A stretch of DNA of 64,000 nt, taken from Neobacillus mesonae. GTDB lineage: Bacteria > Bacillota > Bacilli > Paenibacillales > Paenibacillaceae. The notes under the pieces are model-generated. The model saw only the letters and a list, made by a program, of their open reading frames with translations, searched no databases and was not told the origin of the DNA. The first letter of the stretch is position 1; the number at the start of each line of letters is the position of its first letter. The position numbers and the translations under genes are program-made. The stretch is from positions 806,001 through 870,000 of the forward strand of contig JAMBOW010000002.1 in the NCBI GenBank assembly GCA_023715865.1, read 5' to 3'. Below are positions 19,901 to 28,216 of this stretch, in pieces.

Positions 19901-20311
19901 TTAGGCTTCGCCGCTGAGCTGCCAAGTAATCCCAAACTTGTCACGTACCATGCCATACAGTGGACTGAAGAAGGTTGACTGCAGTTCCATAAGAACTTTT
20001 CCGTCCTCAGCAAGACCTTCATAAATACGCTTCAGCCGATCCAGCTCCGTGGTCGTAATGGCAAGGGTCAACTGATCGCCGAGTGTGAAAGGCTGTCCCT
20101 GCATCGTATCAGAGAACAAAATTTTATTGCCATCAAACTCAAGTGCCCCGTGCAAAACACGGTTTTTCAGATGTTCAGGCACAGGTTCATTTGCACCCGG
20201 CATATCGCCATATGTCTGTACACCTAAATTTTTAGCCTGCAGCACCTTTTCATAGAAAGAAATGGCTTCAGCACACTGCCCATCCAAATAGATATACGGT
20301 GAGATGATCAT
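19901..20311 (-). CDS. VOC family (PhnB-like) protein
   Basis: A 136-residue single-domain protein of the glyoxalase/PhnB type: it opens SPYIYLDGQCAEAISFYEKV, has GALEFDGNKILFSDT in the middle and ends FGITWQLSGEA, a typical closing strand of this fold. Such proteins bind metals or small ligands; no reaction can be assigned, and many PhnB-like members lack metal residues. The ATG at 20311 is used; the upstream site is weak (GAGG about 19 bases before). It lies between holA and rpsT, adjacent genes in B. subtilis, and has its own terminator. Confidence 0.85.
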   Translation of the reverse strand: MIISPYIYLDGQCAEAISFYEKVLQAKNLGVQTYGDMPGANEPVPEHLKNRVLHGALEFDGNKILFSDTMQGQPFTLGDQLTLAITTTELDRLKRIYEGLAEDGKVLMELQSTFFSPLYGMVRDKFGITWQLSGEA

Positions 20312-20408
20312 TGACACAGCACAGCCTCATTTCCTCAAATTGTATAGGTTAAGACATGACTACCTATCTTCTTCATTATATATAAATTAGGATAAGCCAC
20401 TACAATGA

Positions 20409-21431
20409 TTATGCCCCAAGCTTCAGCAAAAACAATTCAAGCCCCAGAACCTTATCAATAGCCCCCGTCTTCATCTGATAGTCTAGTTCACTCAAATGCT
20501 TAATAATGCTGCGCAAGCGCTCAGACTGGAACCTCTTCGATTGCTCTCCGGCAATTTTGACTGCATAGGGGTGCAGCCCCAGCTGACTTGCGATTTGCTG
20601 CTGGGAATAGCTCTGTGCCGCCAGTTCTTTAACCTGCAAAATAATCCGGAATTGTCTAGCAATAAGAGCCATAATTTTGATAGGCTCTTCCTTTTGCTTT
20701 AATAATTCATAGAATATTTCAAGCGCCTTGCTCAATCTTAAGCCGGCAATCTCTTCTACCATGGCAAAAATATTTTGTTCCGTATTCCGGGCTACCATTC
20801 CCTCAACATCCGAAGACGTAACCGTTCCGCCAGTACCTGCATACAGGCACAGCTTGTCCACTTCTGCTGATAAAATTTGCAGACTCGTACCCGCTCGCTG
20901 GACTAAAGTCTCAGCAGCTGCCTTTTCAAGAGTCACGTTGCGAGCGCCTGCCTTTTTTGTAATCCAGCTGATCAGCTCGTCTCCTTGCAGAGGACCAAAG
21001 GACAAAACAGAGGCCTTACTCTTCATTGTCTTTACTATTTTTTTACGTTCATCCAGCTTCTCACCCTGTACGAGAAAGATCAGTATGCTGTAATCAGCTG
21101 GATTATCCAGATACGTCAATAACGACTCTATGCGATGCTCGATCTTTGAGTTATCTTTGCCCGCTGTGAACAGCAGGTTATCACGAACAAAAATAAGCTT
21201 TCGAGGCACCAAAAAAGGAACCGTCTCCGCTTCCTCAATCACTTGTTCAATAGGCGTATCGGCTGTATCGTAAGTTGCAATTGCAAAATCACGATGAGCT
21301 TCTTCAATCAGCTGCTCCTTCATCGTATCTGCAAACTGCTTCATTTGGTATTTCTCCGTCCCATAAAGCAAATATACGCTGGCCGGATCACCGCCACGAA
21401 TTGCTTTTATTGCCGTCTTTACATCACTCAC
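20409..21431 (-). CDS. holA: DNA polymerase III subunit delta (HolA)
   Basis: HolA is the clamp-loader delta subunit that opens the beta sliding clamp. The 340-residue protein has the expected start (VKTAIKAIRGGDPASVYLLYGTEK-like layout with YLLYGTEKYQMKQF). The beta-binding region has TVPFLVPRKLIFVRD. The AAA+-like domain has IFLVQGEKLDERKKIVK, and the C-terminal helical domain contains RQFRIILQVKEL and LHPYAVKIAGEQSKRF. The second GTG (21431) is seven bases after GGAGG and is preferred over the GTG at 21437. The gene faces away from rpsT, matching B. subtilis yqeN/holA. Confidence 0.94.
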   Translation of the reverse strand: MSDVKTAIKAIRGGDPASVYLLYGTEKYQMKQFADTMKEQLIEEAHRDFAIATYDTADTPIEQVIEEAETVPFLVPRKLIFVRDNLLFTAGKDNSKIEHRIESLLTYLDNPADYSILIFLVQGEKLDERKKIVKTMKSKASVLSFGPLQGDELISWITKKAGARNVTLEKAAAETLVQRAGTSLQILSAEVDKLCLYAGTGGTVTSSDVEGMVARNTEQNIFAMVEEIAGLRLSKALEIFYELLKQKEEPIKIMALIARQFRIILQVKELAAQSYSQQQIASQLGLHPYAVKIAGEQSKRFQSERLRSIIKHLSELDYQMKTGAIDKVLGLELFLLKLGA

Positions 21432-21479
21432 GGACACACCTCCATCCTTACTATCCTAACAGAAAAACAGTAAGACAAC

Positions 21480-21586
21480 AAAGGGACCTCCTCTGCTAAT
21501 TATAAGCAGATACAGGTCCCTTTGCTCTAGCATCTATATAAACGCCGGAATTCCGAAGACTGGCTCTAGAAACCATTCGGCCGGCG
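21480..21586 (-). other. Two strong hairpins between the anti-sigma gene and holA
   Basis: Hairpin A pairs 21480-21489 (AAAGGGACCT) with 21514-21523 and has an inner TCTGCT/AGCAGA stem. Hairpin B pairs CGCCGG..CCGAA (21543-21557) with TTCGGCCGGCG (21576-21586), followed on the minus strand by TTTATATAG. B could terminate the sigma/anti-sigma transcript; A lies about 48 bases upstream of the holA start and could be a leader structure. Neither has a long T-run. Confidence 0.5.
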
Positions 21587-21679
21587 GTCATACGACGCCT
21601 TTCATAAACCTTTGACTCATCTTAAATGATGAATCATCATATACATATTCAGGTGCTAACCAAATGGTGTGGGTGGGTC

Positions 21680-23080
21680 TTATTTTTTGGATTCAGAAGG
21701 TGTCGTTTCTATATTCGAGCTAGGTGTCGTGCTGTTTTGTGATGAAGACGGTGCCGTGGTGTTTGTGCTTTCCGACTTCAAGGGAACAGCATAGCTGTGC
21801 TGTGTTGTTTTGCCTTCAGACTCCATTTCATAATTATAAGTTAAGCTGTCTTCCGTCCAGCTACCTGTGATCCAAGTTCCTTTGATTTCGATCTCTTGCA
21901 GCAGCTTCTTTTCTTCCTTACTTGCTCCACCAAGCTGATACACACTTAGTTTGTTGTCCTTGAGATCCACTAAATACTGGCCGTCTGGTGATAGCCATTT
22001 CGGAGAAATCGTTGTGGCAATCGTCGGAACATTCATGCTCTTCAGGCCTTGGCTTTGAAGCTGGGATTCGCTGCTTCCAGACGAATTTCCTGCTGCGGCA
22101 TCACCATTCTCTGATGGTGCAGGCTGAGCCTGGATGCTGAACATCCCAGATTCAGGTGCCGTTTCAGTAGACCCGGTCTGGCTTTCGCTATTATTTTCCT
22201 TACCTTGTGTCATACTTTGCTGACCGCTCTCGTCCGGCTTGGAGGATGGAGGCGTGTTGGTACCTGAAGCAGGTACACTCTTATCCTGCGACGAAGACGG
22301 GGCCACCTGATCATTCTTCACTCCCTCTCCAGATGAAGCTTGGGAAGAAGACGGCTGCTCAGCTGTACCTTGTGAGGCAGTTCCCGATTCAGAGCTCCCA
22401 TCTTTTGGAGCTGTAGCTTCTGTGTCCGCAGCCACTTCGCTTTCGGCTTGTTTCGGATCAACCAGCACCTGTTCTGAAGAAGCAGTTTCGTCTGATTCAG
22501 TATCTGGAGCGTCAGGTGTCTTGGACTGATCATCAGCAAATTCCTTCAACTGGGTACTTTCTTCCGGTTGTTCCGCCTGTTTAAAGGCCCCCCCGCTGCC
22601 GCTGGTTGGATCGGAATCCTGATCAACCTCACTCATAAGCTGCAAATCCACTTCTGCTTGATCCAAATTCTGAGGTTCGTAATTAAAAACAGCGATACCA
22701 AGAACAATAGCTGCAGCAGCAGTCCCCATGAATATACGTCCGACACGGGATTTCATCCAGCGCTGTGAGGATTTATTCTTCTGGCGGTCAGACAATGCGA
22801 TAACCTCTGACTCCTTCTTCATTTCCTGCAGTGTGCTTCCTTGTTCCTTCTTTGCCTTATCCATCGCATCAAGCTGTGGCATAATTCGATCTACCAAGCT
22901 AAATGGCGGGGCTACGTCAGGCAATGCTTGCAAATCTCTTGAAAGAGCTTTTAGTATTTCAAATTTCTCGGAGCAGCTTTTGCACGTCTTTAGATGGGCA
23001 AAAAGCTGCTCTTTTTCCAGATCGTTTAGATCATCATCGATATATCGGTGCATGCTTTCCACCACCTCTTGGCATTTCAT
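21680..23080 (-). CDS. Membrane anti-sigma factor with zf-HC2 domain
   Basis: A 466-residue regulator co-encoded with the ECF sigma factor. The N-terminal cytoplasmic zinc-finger anti-sigma domain shows the H-x3-C-x2-C motif (HLKTCKSC, about residues 29-36). A membrane segment follows (FMGTAAAAIVLGIAVF, about 116-132). A very long Ser/Gln/Glu/Thr-rich extracytoplasmic stretch (about 145-345) leads to a folded C-terminal region with WLSPDGQYLVDLKDNKLSVY and WITGSWTEDSLTYNYE, which may be the sensory part. It starts directly after the sigma-factor stop, so the pair is translated together. The signal it senses and its regulon cannot be read from sequence. Confidence 0.88.
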   Translation of the reverse strand: MKCQEVVESMHRYIDDDLNDLEKEQLFAHLKTCKSCSEKFEILKALSRDLQALPDVAPPFSLVDRIMPQLDAMDKAKKEQGSTLQEMKKESEVIALSDRQKNKSSQRWMKSRVGRIFMGTAAAAIVLGIAVFNYEPQNLDQAEVDLQLMSEVDQDSDPTSGSGGAFKQAEQPEESTQLKEFADDQSKTPDAPDTESDETASSEQVLVDPKQAESEVAADTEATAPKDGSSESGTASQGTAEQPSSSQASSGEGVKNDQVAPSSSQDKSVPASGTNTPPSSKPDESGQQSMTQGKENNSESQTGSTETAPESGMFSIQAQPAPSENGDAAAGNSSGSSESQLQSQGLKSMNVPTIATTISPKWLSPDGQYLVDLKDNKLSVYQLGGASKEEKKLLQEIEIKGTWITGSWTEDSLTYNYEMESEGKTTQHSYAVPLKSESTNTTAPSSSQNSTTPSSNIETTPSESKK

Positions 23081-23626
23081 CTACGTTACACCACCTTTCT
23101 GATACTCCTGTAATAGATTTTGCAATTGCTGCCTGGCTCTAAACAGATAGGATTTAACCGTATTAAGCGGCAAATCAAGACAATCTGCGATTTCGTTATA
23201 AGAGAGGTCCTGCAAATATCTGAGTACGATCACGGCTCTGTGATGCTCGGAAAGCTGATTAATTGCACTTTGGACGTCCTTCGATACATACGTTAGCATC
23301 ACTTCGTGCTCGACATCCTGTCGGTCTTCAAAGACCATTTCATGTTCTTCAATGGAAACTGTAGGTTTAGTCCTTCTGAATTTATCAATACAAATATTAG
23401 TTACTATACGCTGAACCCAGGTTTTAAACTGCGCTTTTTCTTCGTACGAATCAATCTTGGTGTAAATGCGGATCAGTGCTTCTTGGGCAGCATCTAGTGC
23501 ATCCTGCTCATTATTTAAAATGTAGTATGCCGTTTTATAGACGTGCTGTTCAATTTCTCGCAGTAGGGTAATTAGAGCGTCGCGATCGCCTGATTGAGCG
23601 GCTCTTATGAGTCCCTGCTCTACCAC
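23081..23626 (-). CDS. ECF-type RNA polymerase sigma factor
   Basis: A 181-residue sigma-70 family member of the extracytoplasmic-function group. Region 2 shows DALDAAQEALIRIYTKIDSY and FKTWVQRIVTNICIDKFRR. Region 4 shows HRAVIVLRYLQDLSYNEIA and LPLNTVKSYLFRARQQL, a complete helix-turn-helix. It lacks regions 1 and 3. The GTG at 23626 has GGGGG seven bases upstream and is preferred; the frame from 23668 adds 14 unsupported residues. The stop abuts the ATG of the zf-HC2 anti-sigma gene, the usual sigma/anti-sigma order. I did not find a clear autoregulated ECF promoter upstream. It does not match SigW or SigX closely enough to name. Confidence 0.93.
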   Translation of the reverse strand: MVEQGLIRAAQSGDRDALITLLREIEQHVYKTAYYILNNEQDALDAAQEALIRIYTKIDSYEEKAQFKTWVQRIVTNICIDKFRRTKPTVSIEEHEMVFEDRQDVEHEVMLTYVSKDVQSAINQLSEHHRAVIVLRYLQDLSYNEIADCLDLPLNTVKSYLFRARQQLQNLLQEYQKGGVT

Positions 23627-24244
23627 AAAGGATCCCCCTCTCCTTGTATCCTTACTGACGCAAGTCATGCTTGAATTGTTGCATGTATGCGTGAGTAATA
23701 TACGTCAAATGACATTAATTAAGAATTTATGTAATATAAGAAATACGTCTATCGACGAACTTTCAAAATAGACAGACCGCGATTAGAGGTCGTTTTTCTT
23801 GCGATATCAGGTGACTCCTCCCACGAAATGAATACATTCTGTTATTGTTATCTTAGAAAATAATAGGTTTTTGAAGTAAAACCTTCCTATACAATATCAA
23901 AATTATGGAATATCGTCATCCAAATTCCGTCAGTTCATTTATACCAGCTGTTTGCTGAAGCGTATGGTACCAAGGTTTGGTTATAGTTTGGGTATATCTG
24001 CACTTTTGACACAATAAGACGAACCTATATTCCTGTATCTGAGTTATCACTTTATCCTATAAAACGATTCTTTTGGCATATATTATTTGCCATGACGCTG
24101 ATGATTTGAGCCGTTCGCCGAGTAGATTTGCTGGCAGCAATACTGGATAATAATTACTATATCCCTCATTACTCCACAAACTTGAAACTTAAGCAGGCTT
24201 GATATAGGTTTTGCTTAAACTTAACTACATGAGGAGGTTACATT
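23627..24244. other. 618-base divergent intergenic region
   Basis: It is AT-rich, with no coding frame that has a ribosome binding site. It must hold the promoters for the sigma-factor operon (minus) and the multi-TM gene (plus). A possible plus-strand promoter near the right end is TTGAAA at 24182-24187 with TAGGTT 17 bases later. I saw no repeats or RNA motifs that I recognise. Confidence 0.5.
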
Positions 24245-24820
24245 ATGAAATTGGTTTTCTCATTGATTGGAAGCATTATGACTATACTTGGATTGTATTT
24301 ATTCTCGTATAACTGGTTCAGTGGAAATTATATAAGTAATCCGACAAATGAGAACCCTGGCAGCTTTCCAAATGCTTCTTACTTCATTACCGGATTCTAT
24401 ATCTTTCCCTTACTTTGTCTTGTCTTCTTCATCCTGTACATGATCTTCTATAAGAAGATCAATATAAGGGGAATTGTACTAAGCGGCATGGTTGGTTTTT
24501 GGCTATTCAGCCTGCTTACGACGATCTCTTCTTCACCAATTTATTACTATCTGCCTTTAATTGTGATTGTACTGGGAGCTTTTCTGGTAAGATTCAAAGG
24601 TTCCGGGCAAGCCATGAACTGGACTCTGGCTGGAACAGCTGCAGGCTGGCTGATTGCCTACCTGATCGTTATTGCTTTAAGAGCAATCCAAAACTCGCTC
24701 ACCTCCTATTTTTATTTTGATCCCTCTCAAAAAATCTTTGTACTTGCCATGATTCTTGTCTTCGGTATTGCAGGATGGTTGATTGGGCGAAAGAAAAATC
24801 AAAACCGGATGAAATTTTGA
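24245..24820 (+). CDS. Multi-TM membrane protein of unknown function
   Basis: A 191-residue protein with about six hydrophobic segments (for example LIGSIMTILGLYLFSY, IFPLLCLVFFILYMIFY and ILVFGIAGWLIG) and a basic C-terminus (RKKNQNRMKF). I do not recognise the family. The start is ATG with GAGGAGG six bases upstream. It is monocistronic, with a long upstream region and a strong terminator after it. Confidence 0.8.
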   Translation: MKLVFSLIGSIMTILGLYLFSYNWFSGNYISNPTNENPGSFPNASYFITGFYIFPLLCLVFFILYMIFYKKINIRGIVLSGMVGFWLFSLLTTISSSPIYYYLPLIVIVLGAFLVRFKGSGQAMNWTLAGTAAGWLIAYLIVIALRAIQNSLTSYFYFDPSQKIFVLAMILVFGIAGWLIGRKKNQNRMKF

Positions 24821-24825
24821 GATTT

Positions 24826-24861
24826 GAAAAAAGCCGACTGGTAGAAGTCGGCTTTTTTTAT
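24826..24861 (+). terminator. Rho-independent terminator
   Basis: The stem AAAAAGCCGACT / AGTCGGCTTTTT has a six-base loop and a tail of T. It directly follows the multi-TM gene and is active-looking on both strands. Confidence 0.92.
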
Positions 24862-24908
24862 TGGAGTTAAATAATGTTGAGTTTCTAGTAAATATCCAAT
24901 ATACTCAT

Positions 24909-24946
24909 ATACATAGATTTACGATACATAGATATACGATGTATAG
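24909..24946. promoter_or_regulatory. Tandem 15-bp repeats upstream of padR (candidate operator)
   Basis: ATACATAGATTTACG and ATACATAGATATACG lie head to tail (24909-24923 and 24924-24938), followed by a partial third unit ATGTATAGG that runs into the padR ribosome binding site. PadR proteins often bind ATGT/ACAT-type sites and repress their own operons, so this is a plausible autoregulatory site. Confidence 0.55.
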
Positions 24947-24963
24947 GAGGGGTGTGTTGGAAG

Positions 24964-25293
24964 ATGCCAGTAAACAAAGAGCTCCTTAAAGGAAGCACAG
25001 TAACGTTAATTTTATCCGTATTGAACCAGCAAGAAATGTACGGATATGAGTTGATCAAAGAAATCGAGTCACGCTCAAACGGGGTTTTTCTGATGAAGGA
25101 AGGAACTTTATATCCTATTCTCCATTCGCTCGAAACCGAGGGATGGCTCGTATCTTATTGGGATCAGCCGGACGGACGCAAACGGAAATATTACAAGATT
25201 ACGGATCAGGGTAAGAAACAGCTGCATGCAAAGACCAAAGAATGGATTCAATTCCGAACTGCAGTAGATACCATTGTTGGGGAGGGGCAATAA
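24964..25293 (+). CDS. PadR family transcriptional regulator
   Basis: A 109-residue winged-helix repressor of the short PadR type. It has ELLKGSTVTLILSVL, then QEMYGYELIKEIE, EGTLYPILHSLETEGWL and KRKYYKITDQGKKQL, which are the family's recognition-helix and wing signatures. The ATG at 24964 follows GGAGGGG by eleven bases; the upstream GTG at 24952 adds only four residues. It lies two bases before the SEDS gene. PadR genes often precede genes with a cytoplasmic permease-prefix (HAAS-like) domain, as here, so its likely role is to control that neighbour. Confidence 0.93.
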   Translation: MPVNKELLKGSTVTLILSVLNQQEMYGYELIKEIESRSNGVFLMKEGTLYPILHSLETEGWLVSYWDQPDGRKRKYYKITDQGKKQLHAKTKEWIQFRTAVDTIVGEGQ

Positions 25294-25295
25294 CA

Positions 25296-26594
25296 TTGCG
25301 TCAATTCGAGGATCATAACGTTATCCGGGAGTTTTTAGACCAGGTATGTGCCCCTATTCGGGCAAAGCAAATGCACTCGGAAATACGTGAAGAGCTGAAA
25401 AGTCACATCGAGGAACGAATGGAATCGCTGAGATTAGAGGGCTCTTCAGAGGATACGATCGCCGAGCGTGCTGTTAAGGACATGGGCGAGCCGTATGAGA
25501 TCGGGCAAAGTTTGAATACAATCCATCGTCCTGTGACAGATTGGAAGCTTCTGCTGCTGATTGCTTTGTTGACAGCAGTCGGACTTTTTGGAGCGTTAAG
25601 TGTGCAATTTATGGATTCAACCTCACAGCTGTACAAACATAATTTCGATAGATACGCCTTTTATATGGGTTTGGGATTCGTCTTTTTCACCGCTTTTTAT
25701 TTCTTAAACTACCAAAAGCTCAAAGCGTACTCTGCCGCTCTTTTTTTGATTATTCTCGCACTTATGACATTCTCCATACTGTTTGGAATTAGACTTAATG
25801 GGATGAGCGGATATCTTGCTCTCGGTATGTTCAGCTTTAACATCTGTCATTTATCCGTGCTTCCCCTCCTGCTCACGGTAAGCGGTATGAAGCCGTCCTC
25901 AGAGTGGGGGAAGTTTGAAGGAATATACCGAACCATGTACTTGGGAGTGCTGCCCATCATCATCCAGATCCTAGCTAATCAATCTGTGGCTGCAGTACTG
26001 TACTTTACCGGCTTTACCGTTATTACATGGATGAATAAGAAAAACATTTCTCAATTCATATACCTCTCAGTCCTCCCATCTATTGTGTTGACTGTCTGCT
26101 TTCTGTTTCGTAAGGATTATTTAATGGAAAGAGTTCAGCAATTTATTAGACCAGATGCTTATATGAAAGTTCAGGCGATCGAGGCGATACGTGATGCAGG
26201 CTGGTTCGGTCAAGGATTTGCTGCCATGAATACCAGATTGCCTTATATTCATCACGATTCTATCTTTCCATACCTTATATACTGCTTCGGTTGGGGGTTT
26301 GCTCTTTTGCTGGGGGTGATAGTCACTCTCTTCTTGCTTAGAATGTGGAGCCTGAGAAATGAGATCCGTGATGTTTATGGAAAGTTATTGGTTACCGTAA
26401 CAATCCTTTTATTCGGAATCCGGCTGGTGTGGCCAATTCTGTCTGCTTTTGGATTTCTTCCTATGGTCAGCATCATTATGCCGTTTATCGGCTATAGCGG
26501 TTCATTCCAAGTACTTGACTTCGCAGCAATCGGGTTGCTCTTATCGATCTATCGTCGCAAAAACATGATTCCAAGTTTAAGAACTAAATATTAA
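25296..26594 (+). CDS. SEDS (FtsW/RodA/SpoVE) family protein with an N-terminal prefix domain
   Basis: A 432-residue protein. The first 75 residues are soluble and helical (HSEIREELKSHIEERMESL, AERAVKDMGEPYEIG) and look like the permease-prefix/HAAS domain often paired with PadR. About ten membrane segments follow. SEDS-like features are AIEAIRDAGWFGQGF and HHDSIFPYLIYCFGWGFALL, which aligns by eye with the TDFIFAVI-EE-G loop of RodA, where the Asp is essential; the Asp is present but the following acidic pair is not. SEDS proteins polymerise glycan strands; activity here is uncertain. The TTG start at 25296 follows GGAGGGG; the frame upstream overlaps padR. Confidence 0.85.
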   Translation: MRQFEDHNVIREFLDQVCAPIRAKQMHSEIREELKSHIEERMESLRLEGSSEDTIAERAVKDMGEPYEIGQSLNTIHRPVTDWKLLLLIALLTAVGLFGALSVQFMDSTSQLYKHNFDRYAFYMGLGFVFFTAFYFLNYQKLKAYSAALFLIILALMTFSILFGIRLNGMSGYLALGMFSFNICHLSVLPLLLTVSGMKPSSEWGKFEGIYRTMYLGVLPIIIQILANQSVAAVLYFTGFTVITWMNKKNISQFIYLSVLPSIVLTVCFLFRKDYLMERVQQFIRPDAYMKVQAIEAIRDAGWFGQGFAAMNTRLPYIHHDSIFPYLIYCFGWGFALLLGVIVTLFLLRMWSLRNEIRDVYGKLLVTVTILLFGIRLVWPILSAFGFLPMVSIIMPFIGYSGSFQVLDFAAIGLLLSIYRRKNMIPSLRTKY

Positions 26595-26600
26595 ATACCC

Positions 26601-26638
26601 TGAAGAACTCCATCATACATGGAGCTCTTCTTTTTTTA
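26601..26638 (+). terminator. Rho-independent terminator of the padR operon
   Basis: The stem GAAGAACTCCAT / ATGGAGCTCTTC (one mismatch) is followed by TTTTTTT. It lies just past the SEDS gene. Confidence 0.92.
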
Positions 26639-26700
26639 TGGATAAAAGCACCTCTTAAGGAAACTATAAAAGAAACTGATTGGTAAGGGAGATGAGAGCA

Positions 26701-28209
26701 TTGGATATACAGCATACCGAAAACACACCAAAATTTCTCTCGACTGATCTAGATAAAAACTTGAGGACGTTAAGCTTACTGCTGAACGATCCCAGCGATC
26801 TAACTACGAAAGTATTAACAGTTGGGGGAAGCGAGTACAGGACGGCCATTGTCAGCTTAGAAGGCTTATCTGACCAAATCCTTGTAAAGGAACAAGTGAT
26901 TAACCCTATACAACAGAACCAAAAGATGACTGATGAATCTCTTAAAGATCCTCATCTAGCTCTTCATGACATAGAAAATCAAATGATTGCTCTTCAAATA
27001 ACCCAGCGAACTAAAAACTGGGTTGAGCTGCTGCCTTTTTTTCTATCGGGGGATACTGTACTGATGCTAGAAGGTGCCGACGAGGCCTTAATTATCAAGA
27101 GCAGGAAATGGCCTGCCAGAAGCATCGAAGAACCTCAAACGGAGGCGCTGGTTCGTGGACCTCGTATAGGTTTTACGGAAAGCATTTATACAAATATATC
27201 GCTGCTGAGACGAAATATCAGGGAACCAGGGCTAACCATTGATTCGCATACGATCGGCAGAAGATCAAACCAAACACTTTGTATTGTATATATCAATGGA
27301 CTCACGAATACCGAGCTGATTAATGAAGTCGAGCGCAGAATAAAGACCTTGGATCTGGATTTTGCTCCGGAATCGGGAACGATTGAGCAGTGGATAGAAG
27401 ACAGCTTTCTGTCGCCGTTTCCACAAATCTTAAATACGGAAAGACCGGATAAAGTGACCGCTGCCTTACTGCAGGGAAAAATCGCCATCCTCCTGGATGG
27501 TACACCTTTCGTTCTTTTGCTTCCGTTTACGTTTGTATCCTTGCTGCATTCGCCTGAGGATTACTATGAGAGATGGATTATAGGTTCTTTGATCCGTTTG
27601 CTTCGACTTGCCGCCATATTCATCACCTTGTTTCTCCCTGCGCTCTACATTGCCATATTATCTTTCCATCCAGGAATGATTCCTTTTAAGCTTGTTTTCT
27701 CCATCGCTGCTTCAAGAGAAGGCGTTCCGTTTCCAGCAGTTATCGAAGCTATATTAATGGAAGTGACGCTTGAATTGCTGCGTGAAGCAGGGATTCGACT
27801 GCCGAAGCCCATCGGTCAAACGATTGGTATCGTTGGAGGACTTGTTATCGGAGAGGCTGCTGTTCAAGCAGGAATTGTAAGTCCTATTATGGTCATTATC
27901 GTGGCACTCACTGCAATCTCTTCATTTGCCATTCCTTCTTACAGTGCAGGGATTTCCTTTCGAATGCTTCGTTTTGTGACAATGATTGCTGCAAGCTTCC
28001 TCGGACTATACGGCATAGTGATGGTGTTTATCATGATTTGCCTTCATCTTGTAAGGCTGCAGAGCTTTGGTGTCCCATATCTAACTCCTATAGCCCCGTC
28101 ATTCAGTCATGATTGGAAGGATATGTTCATACGACTGCCCGTCACATGGCTGACAAGAAGACCGTTATTTATGAAGCCTGAGGACAAGAATCGAGCAAAG
28201 AAACGGTGA
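26701..28209 (+). CDS. Spore germinant receptor A subunit (GerA/GerKA family)
   Basis: An A-type subunit of a Ger germinant receptor in the spore inner membrane. The 502-residue protein has a large soluble N-terminal part with RTKNWVELLPFFLSGDTVLM and VRGPRIGFTESIYTNISLLR. The hallmark segment FVLLLPFTFVSLLHSPEDYYERW-type (here PFVLLLPFTFVSLLHSPEDY) follows, then a C-terminal membrane domain (about five helices). I chose the TTG at 26701, nine bases after GGGAG; the TTG at 26680 and ATG at 26692 overlap that site. It heads an A-B-C operon. The germinant cannot be deduced. Confidence 0.93.
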   Translation: MDIQHTENTPKFLSTDLDKNLRTLSLLLNDPSDLTTKVLTVGGSEYRTAIVSLEGLSDQILVKEQVINPIQQNQKMTDESLKDPHLALHDIENQMIALQITQRTKNWVELLPFFLSGDTVLMLEGADEALIIKSRKWPARSIEEPQTEALVRGPRIGFTESIYTNISLLRRNIREPGLTIDSHTIGRRSNQTLCIVYINGLTNTELINEVERRIKTLDLDFAPESGTIEQWIEDSFLSPFPQILNTERPDKVTAALLQGKIAILLDGTPFVLLLPFTFVSLLHSPEDYYERWIIGSLIRLLRLAAIFITLFLPALYIAILSFHPGMIPFKLVFSIAASREGVPFPAVIEAILMEVTLELLREAGIRLPKPIGQTIGIVGGLVIGEAAVQAGIVSPIMVIIVALTAISSFAIPSYSAGISFRMLRFVTMIAASFLGLYGIVMVFIMICLHLVRLQSFGVPYLTPIAPSFSHDWKDMFIRLPVTWLTRRPLFMKPEDKNRAKKR

Positions 28210-28216
28210 TCCTTAT

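Noticed and set aside
21480..21680. T-box or riboswitch upstream of holA
   Set aside because: No T-box core, specifier loop or known riboswitch consensus could be recognised; only plain hairpins.
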